NCBI GenBank assembly: GCA_933228895.1
Contig: OW121852.1
Span: 54,416,872-54,480,871 of the forward strand
Direction of reading: 5' to 3'
Source: Platycnemis pennipes
Taxonomy: Eukaryota; Arthropoda; Insecta; Odonata; Platycnemididae
DNA length: 64,000 bases
Part shown: positions 60,805 to 64,000 of the stretch, piece by piece
How the letters are laid out: each line of letters starts with the position of its first letter
Numbering within the stretch: the first letter of the stretch is position 1
Notes under the pieces: generated by a model
Told to the model about the DNA's origin: nothing
The model's input: only the letters and a program-made list of their open reading frames with translations
Database searches by the model: none
Program-made: the position numbers and the translations under genes

Positions 60805-61714
60805 AAATGCCGCAACTGTCGAAGCTTGACGATATCGAGTTCATACTAAATAAGACATCAGATACCGAGTGATGGACACACCGCTGTCATTTTTTCTCTC
60901 ATTTTCCTGATGGATCGTTGTCCGAGTCCATAATGTTCTTTGAAACTGTAATGGAAGTGGTTTTAGCGTTTTCTAAAACAAACAGTTGAGTAGATGTGCC
61001 TTGGAAGAAACATCTGGCACATGTTTCCTCAATGTGGTGAAACTCGTGTTAAGCCGCAGTTAAACATTCTAGAATTTACGCAGTTATTTTTCCCTCATTG
61101 TGATATACGTATTCTACCTCATAATAGCGTTTTTAACGAATTAAAATATCACTTAAACTGACATCCCAGTGGGTGCAGAGTTCTCTACCACTACTTCTCA
61201 AAAGAACATACGTTTCGTGAACTATTTTTTTTGTGACTCCAACCCTTACATAGGACAACGGGTGCCCTAGAAGTGGCAATTTTTTTCCAATTCTGTGGTA
61301 CCCCAGATAAGGAACGATAGTTTTATTTCCGCGCTAATTTTGTTAGGCTAGCCCCTATTCCGTAAAAAAAAGCTTAAAATAAGCTAAACCTAGGGTTGCC
61401 AGGTTTTACCAACAAAGGTCACCTGCCACATTATAGTTCTCAGTTTTTATCCGCGGCTAAATTTTTAATGCAAGGAACTTTCCCCTTGAGCATTATGCTA
61501 ATTTATTATCAAGTTGATTACTATTTTTAAACGGAAAACAAAATTTTAATGAGATCATTTTTAAAATCTGACTAATAATTACACTTTATTGCTAAAGAAA
61601 AAGAAATTACGCATTTCGGAATTCATGGTTTCCTACCTACTATTGAAATACTCCCAGATTGAGATGTCATTGCTAGATTGAGATGTTATTGCTTATTATC
61701 TGTGCGCGAGAAGC

Positions 61715-61930
61715 GCTGATGGGAATCAGGTTGCTGTGGCGGCTGGAGTACTTGCTATCTATCCCGAGGGCCATAGCTCGAAACCTGATAAAAGCATTGA
61801 TTTTTCCATCGCCTCTAGTTAGTGCTGTGTGGGGAGTACTTCAATTTTAATTCTCCGTCCATTGATGGGGTGTGAAACTCTGAACCACTCGGTGCCTGAA
61901 AAATTCCCTTCTTCCCAGTTACCCACCTAT
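61715..61930 (+). mobile_element. Diverged tRNA-derived SINE
   Basis: The head reads GTTGCTGTGGCGGCTGGAGT, TATCCCGAGGGCC, with a degenerate B box (AGCTCGAAACCTG). The body retains GAGTACTTCAATTTTAATTC, CCGTCCATTGATGGGG and CTCGGTGCCTG. It is in the same orientation as the 26.6-kb copy and much more diverged. Confidence 0.6.
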
Positions 61931-62254
61931 CATATGTAGTGTAAATTACTCCAGCTTTCGATTGCATCCCCGAACATCTGTGAGTATTGGTATGAAGGGA
62001 GGTGACAAGGAACTGAGACACTTAACTCATCAAGGTGTGTGTTTAGTTGTATTTCAGTTCTGAATTGGAGGTTGACCCGCGCCACCACTTGGCGGTGCCA
62101 CTTAATAGTTTTTTTTTTTCGTTTGTAATTTGTTTTCGGATATTGGAGTTTTTCTTGAGAATGTGCGAGTGTGCCCTTGAACGCGGCGCAGAGAGTCCAC
62201 TATTGTTGTTAACTGCCTAATAGAATCAAGTTCGGAAGTTGATCGGCGCAAGTT

Positions 62255-62495
62255 AAGTATTTGGGGTGAGATGTGAACTTAAGCAGTGGAAGGAGGGAGA
62301 AGAGAAACCCAGCGTCGGTAATAGCCTGCTCATAGCGAAAGGCACCAAGGGATATACTAATCAACGTCCCATGCGACGGACGGAGTACTGAACTCCACAC
62401 ACAGCTCAAGTAGGGCTAAAAATAATTTGCCACTCGAGATTTGACCCGGTCCTCATCGGCTGGGAGGCTGGTACTCATGCCACCGCACACATCCG
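62255..62495 (-). mobile_element. tRNA-derived SINE, minus strand
   Basis: On the minus strand it reads TGTGCGGTGGCATGAGTACC, AGCCTCCCAGCCGATGAGG (same CTCCCA loop as the 26.6-kb copy), a B-box-like GGGTCAAATCT, then TTCAGTACTCCGTCCGTCGC, GGTGCCTTTCGCTATGAGC and GGGTTTCTCTTCTCCC. It ends only about 60 bp before the last exon's acceptor, so its insertion is close to splice signals. Confidence 0.8.
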
Positions 62496-62551
62496 ATTCA
62501 AACGTGAGTGCCGATTAAATAAAACCCTTCCCTCCTCTTCCCTTCGAGCAG

Positions 62552-62879
62552 GTTGGTAAAATAGTGGTGCAGATTGTGTTCCTCATCTGGGGCCTGTTCC
62601 TCTCGGCCACCTTCCTCTACGGTGGCTACAAGGTGATGCAGCTCCTCAAGCACGGCCACGTGCCCCGCAGGGCCGGCAGTAGCAGCGGCGCCAGCAGCAG
62701 CGGGGGTGGCTGCGGGGGCAGACTGCTCCCTTCCGAGAGCGAGGGCTGCGGCGGTGGCAGGGGCGGCCCCCTCTCGCCCCCACCCCTGTCTTCCGCCGGA
62801 TCGCACCACCACGGGCCCTCGATTCTGCTCCCGGGGGAGGACTTTGCGAGCGTCGCGGAGCCGGAAGTGGGGCACAAAG
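62552..62879 (+). CDS. PRRT3/PRRT4-like membrane protein, exon d with Gly/Ser/Pro tail
   Basis: The exon starts in phase 0 after CTTCGAGCAG. The first 31 residues (GKIVVQIVFLIWGLFLSATF, LYGGYKV) form a membrane helix ending in the aromatic YGGYKV motif I associate with the last helix of PRRT3/4 proteins. A basic segment (KHGHVPRR) follows, suggesting a cytoplasmic side, then low-complexity SSSGASSSGGGCGG, PLSPPPLSS and HHHGPS. A donor AAAG/GTACGG at 62880 ends the exon in phase 1 at 328 nt. That donor is only moderate; without splicing the same frame runs on to a stop at 62975-62977 with a hydrophobic Leu/Ser/Pro-rich end, so this could be a terminal exon in some transcripts. The exon is very GC-rich. 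Confidence 0.8.
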
Positions 62880-64000
62880 GTACGGAAGGAAGGCTGTTGT
62901 TCCTCTCTTCCTTTCTCACTCCTCTGACTCTTTCTTTCCTTCTTTCTCCGATTAGGTTGCCAGGTGGATTACTTTAATTCAGGCGCAAAATATTTCGTAC
63001 CCACGACGCTGATGTATCATTGAGGTCATCCATCGTCTTTACCGGCGTATAAATCTTCCACTACAGGTTCAATTCCGTTTTAAATATGAGGAATCCTCAT
63101 TGAGGACATAGTACAGAATATTTTAATTTACGCCATCGTTTAGGGTAAAACCGGGTTTTTAAGTGCTCCATCTGCACGTGCTGCATAGCACCGTCTAACT
63201 TAATCTTAGATCTAACAAAAACATGACACCCATGTTGAGTAATGAGTTGTGTTCAACCCGAAGGTTAGTTTTTGATAGGTGGGGTACCGATCACCCCGTA
63301 CTAAGCCATTGGCGTGTGAAATTCACACATTCAAGGTAGGGAGGCCAGTTCCTTTCACCGGTCCACCTGCAATTTCCTACGAAGTTCTGCCACACAGAAA
63401 ATCGAATTGCGAGGATTTTTGGTTGGGAATGCACAGAAAGACTTCTTCCCGGGATTTGAACTCGGGAACCTCCGGCGCTCCACCTACTAGGCCACCTCGA
63501 CCCCACTACGACACCATGACATCATCACATTAATATCAGAGATGAAAATTGAACCCTGGTCTTTTCGTTTTTAGACCGATACTGGCTACTGCGTCCGACT
63601 TGTCATTCCTATTTACCTCATCTGGCTTGCCAATTTATTTTTTATAGAATTAGGTAACAAAGTGGTTAATGGGAGTAAATTATTGATGTACATAACCCCA
63701 TACTTATAATCACTCAGGGTGTAAGAGTAATCGCAAGGAGATTGCTACTGGAAAGTAGGGAAGTAGGAGGTTTTTAAGATGCATAAAAAATGGAAAAATA
63801 ACGAAGCAGATATCAAAGAAATGAAATATGAGATGAAGAGAGGTTTGTTGTGGCATTAGTGTGTAATGAGAGGGTACAAAAGAAAGGTAGAAGGGAAAAT
63901 TACATGCAATACAAAAGAGAAGAAGTAGAACTATGAATGGCACGACACAGTTCATACTGATCTTGAGAACCTGTTCGGATCCGCAAAAATTTTTTTAGAC
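62880..64000 (+). other. Downstream intron or 3' sequence
   Basis: If the 62880 donor is used, this is intron. It holds the minus-strand SINE at 63270-63505 and a decayed tRNA-like head on the minus strand near 63550-63610. From 63650 to the end I see only AT-rich unique DNA, with no further exon recognised. Confidence 0.5.
63270..63505 (-). mobile_element. tRNA-derived SINE of a third type, minus strand
   Basis: The minus strand starts GGTCGAGGTGGCCTAGTAGG, GAGCGCCGGAGG, with B box GAGTTCAAATCCCGGG. The following body (AGTCTTTCTGTGCATTCCC, AACTTCGTAGGAAATTGCAG, TTTCACACGCCAATGG) has no similarity to the 26.6-kb family. Boundaries are approximate. Confidence 0.6.

Larger units (their letters stand above)
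57900..62551 (+). other. 4.65-kb intron, repeat-rich
   Basis: This intron runs from GTAAGT to a C/T tract ending CTTCGAGCAG. It contains the TIR-bounded tRNA-like element with nested MITE, a LINE-like 3' end, a large inverted repeat, two CRE palindromes and two SINEs. The GC-rich patch at about 58900-59160 has open frames on both strands but no recognisable protein. Confidence 0.75.

Overview
The window looks like animal nuclear DNA, most likely from an arthropod with a large, repeat-rich genome. The evidence is AT-rich sequence with very few coding exons, canonical GT/AG introns (one about 40 kb long), many tRNA-derived SINEs, decayed LINE reverse-transcriptase fragments, a decayed Mutator-like transposase, a hAT-type MITE and Penelope-like hammerhead relics. 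I cannot name the species. There is no bacterial, organellar or viral gene and no CRISPR array.

I can support one host gene. Four plus-strand exons at 10111-10219, 50341-50442, 57783-57899 and 62552-62879 join in compatible phases and encode about 218 residues with four hydrophobic segments and a Ser/Gly/Pro-rich tail. The pattern resembles the multi-pass membrane region of the animal proline-rich transmembrane proteins PRRT3/PRRT4. The first exon starts with the last base of a split codon and the last seems to end after the first base of one, so the gene probably continues on both sides of the window.

Layout. 1-10110 is upstream sequence with no recognisable exon, a foldback/tandem repeat at 7.15-7.34 kb and a SINE tail at 8.4 kb. 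10220-50340 is the giant intron. It holds GC-rich islands at 15.3-15.9, 21.5-22.2 and 25.4-26.3 kb, an intact SINE with an 11-bp target-site duplication at 26.6 kb, LINE fragments at 11.1, 23.5, 32.5 and 43.9 kb, a broken Mutator-like transposase at 38.9-41.5 kb, a dispersed repeat present at both 30.6 and 48.7 kb, three perfect short hairpins, and a 121-bp-arm inverted repeat at 47.85-48.17 kb. 50443-57782 is nearly featureless. 57900-62551 is the most unusual stretch: a tRNA-like sequence enclosed by 27-bp terminal inverted repeats and split by a hAT MITE (58.2-58.6 kb), a 98-bp-arm inverted repeat with hammerhead-like motifs between 12-bp direct repeats (60.0-60.2 kb), two perfect CRE palindromes (60.75-60.80 kb) and two SINEs.

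The most interesting signals are the two large inverted repeats carrying Penelope-type hammerhead-like motifs, and the TIR-bounded tRNA-like element. All calls come from reading the sequence; no database or folding program was run.
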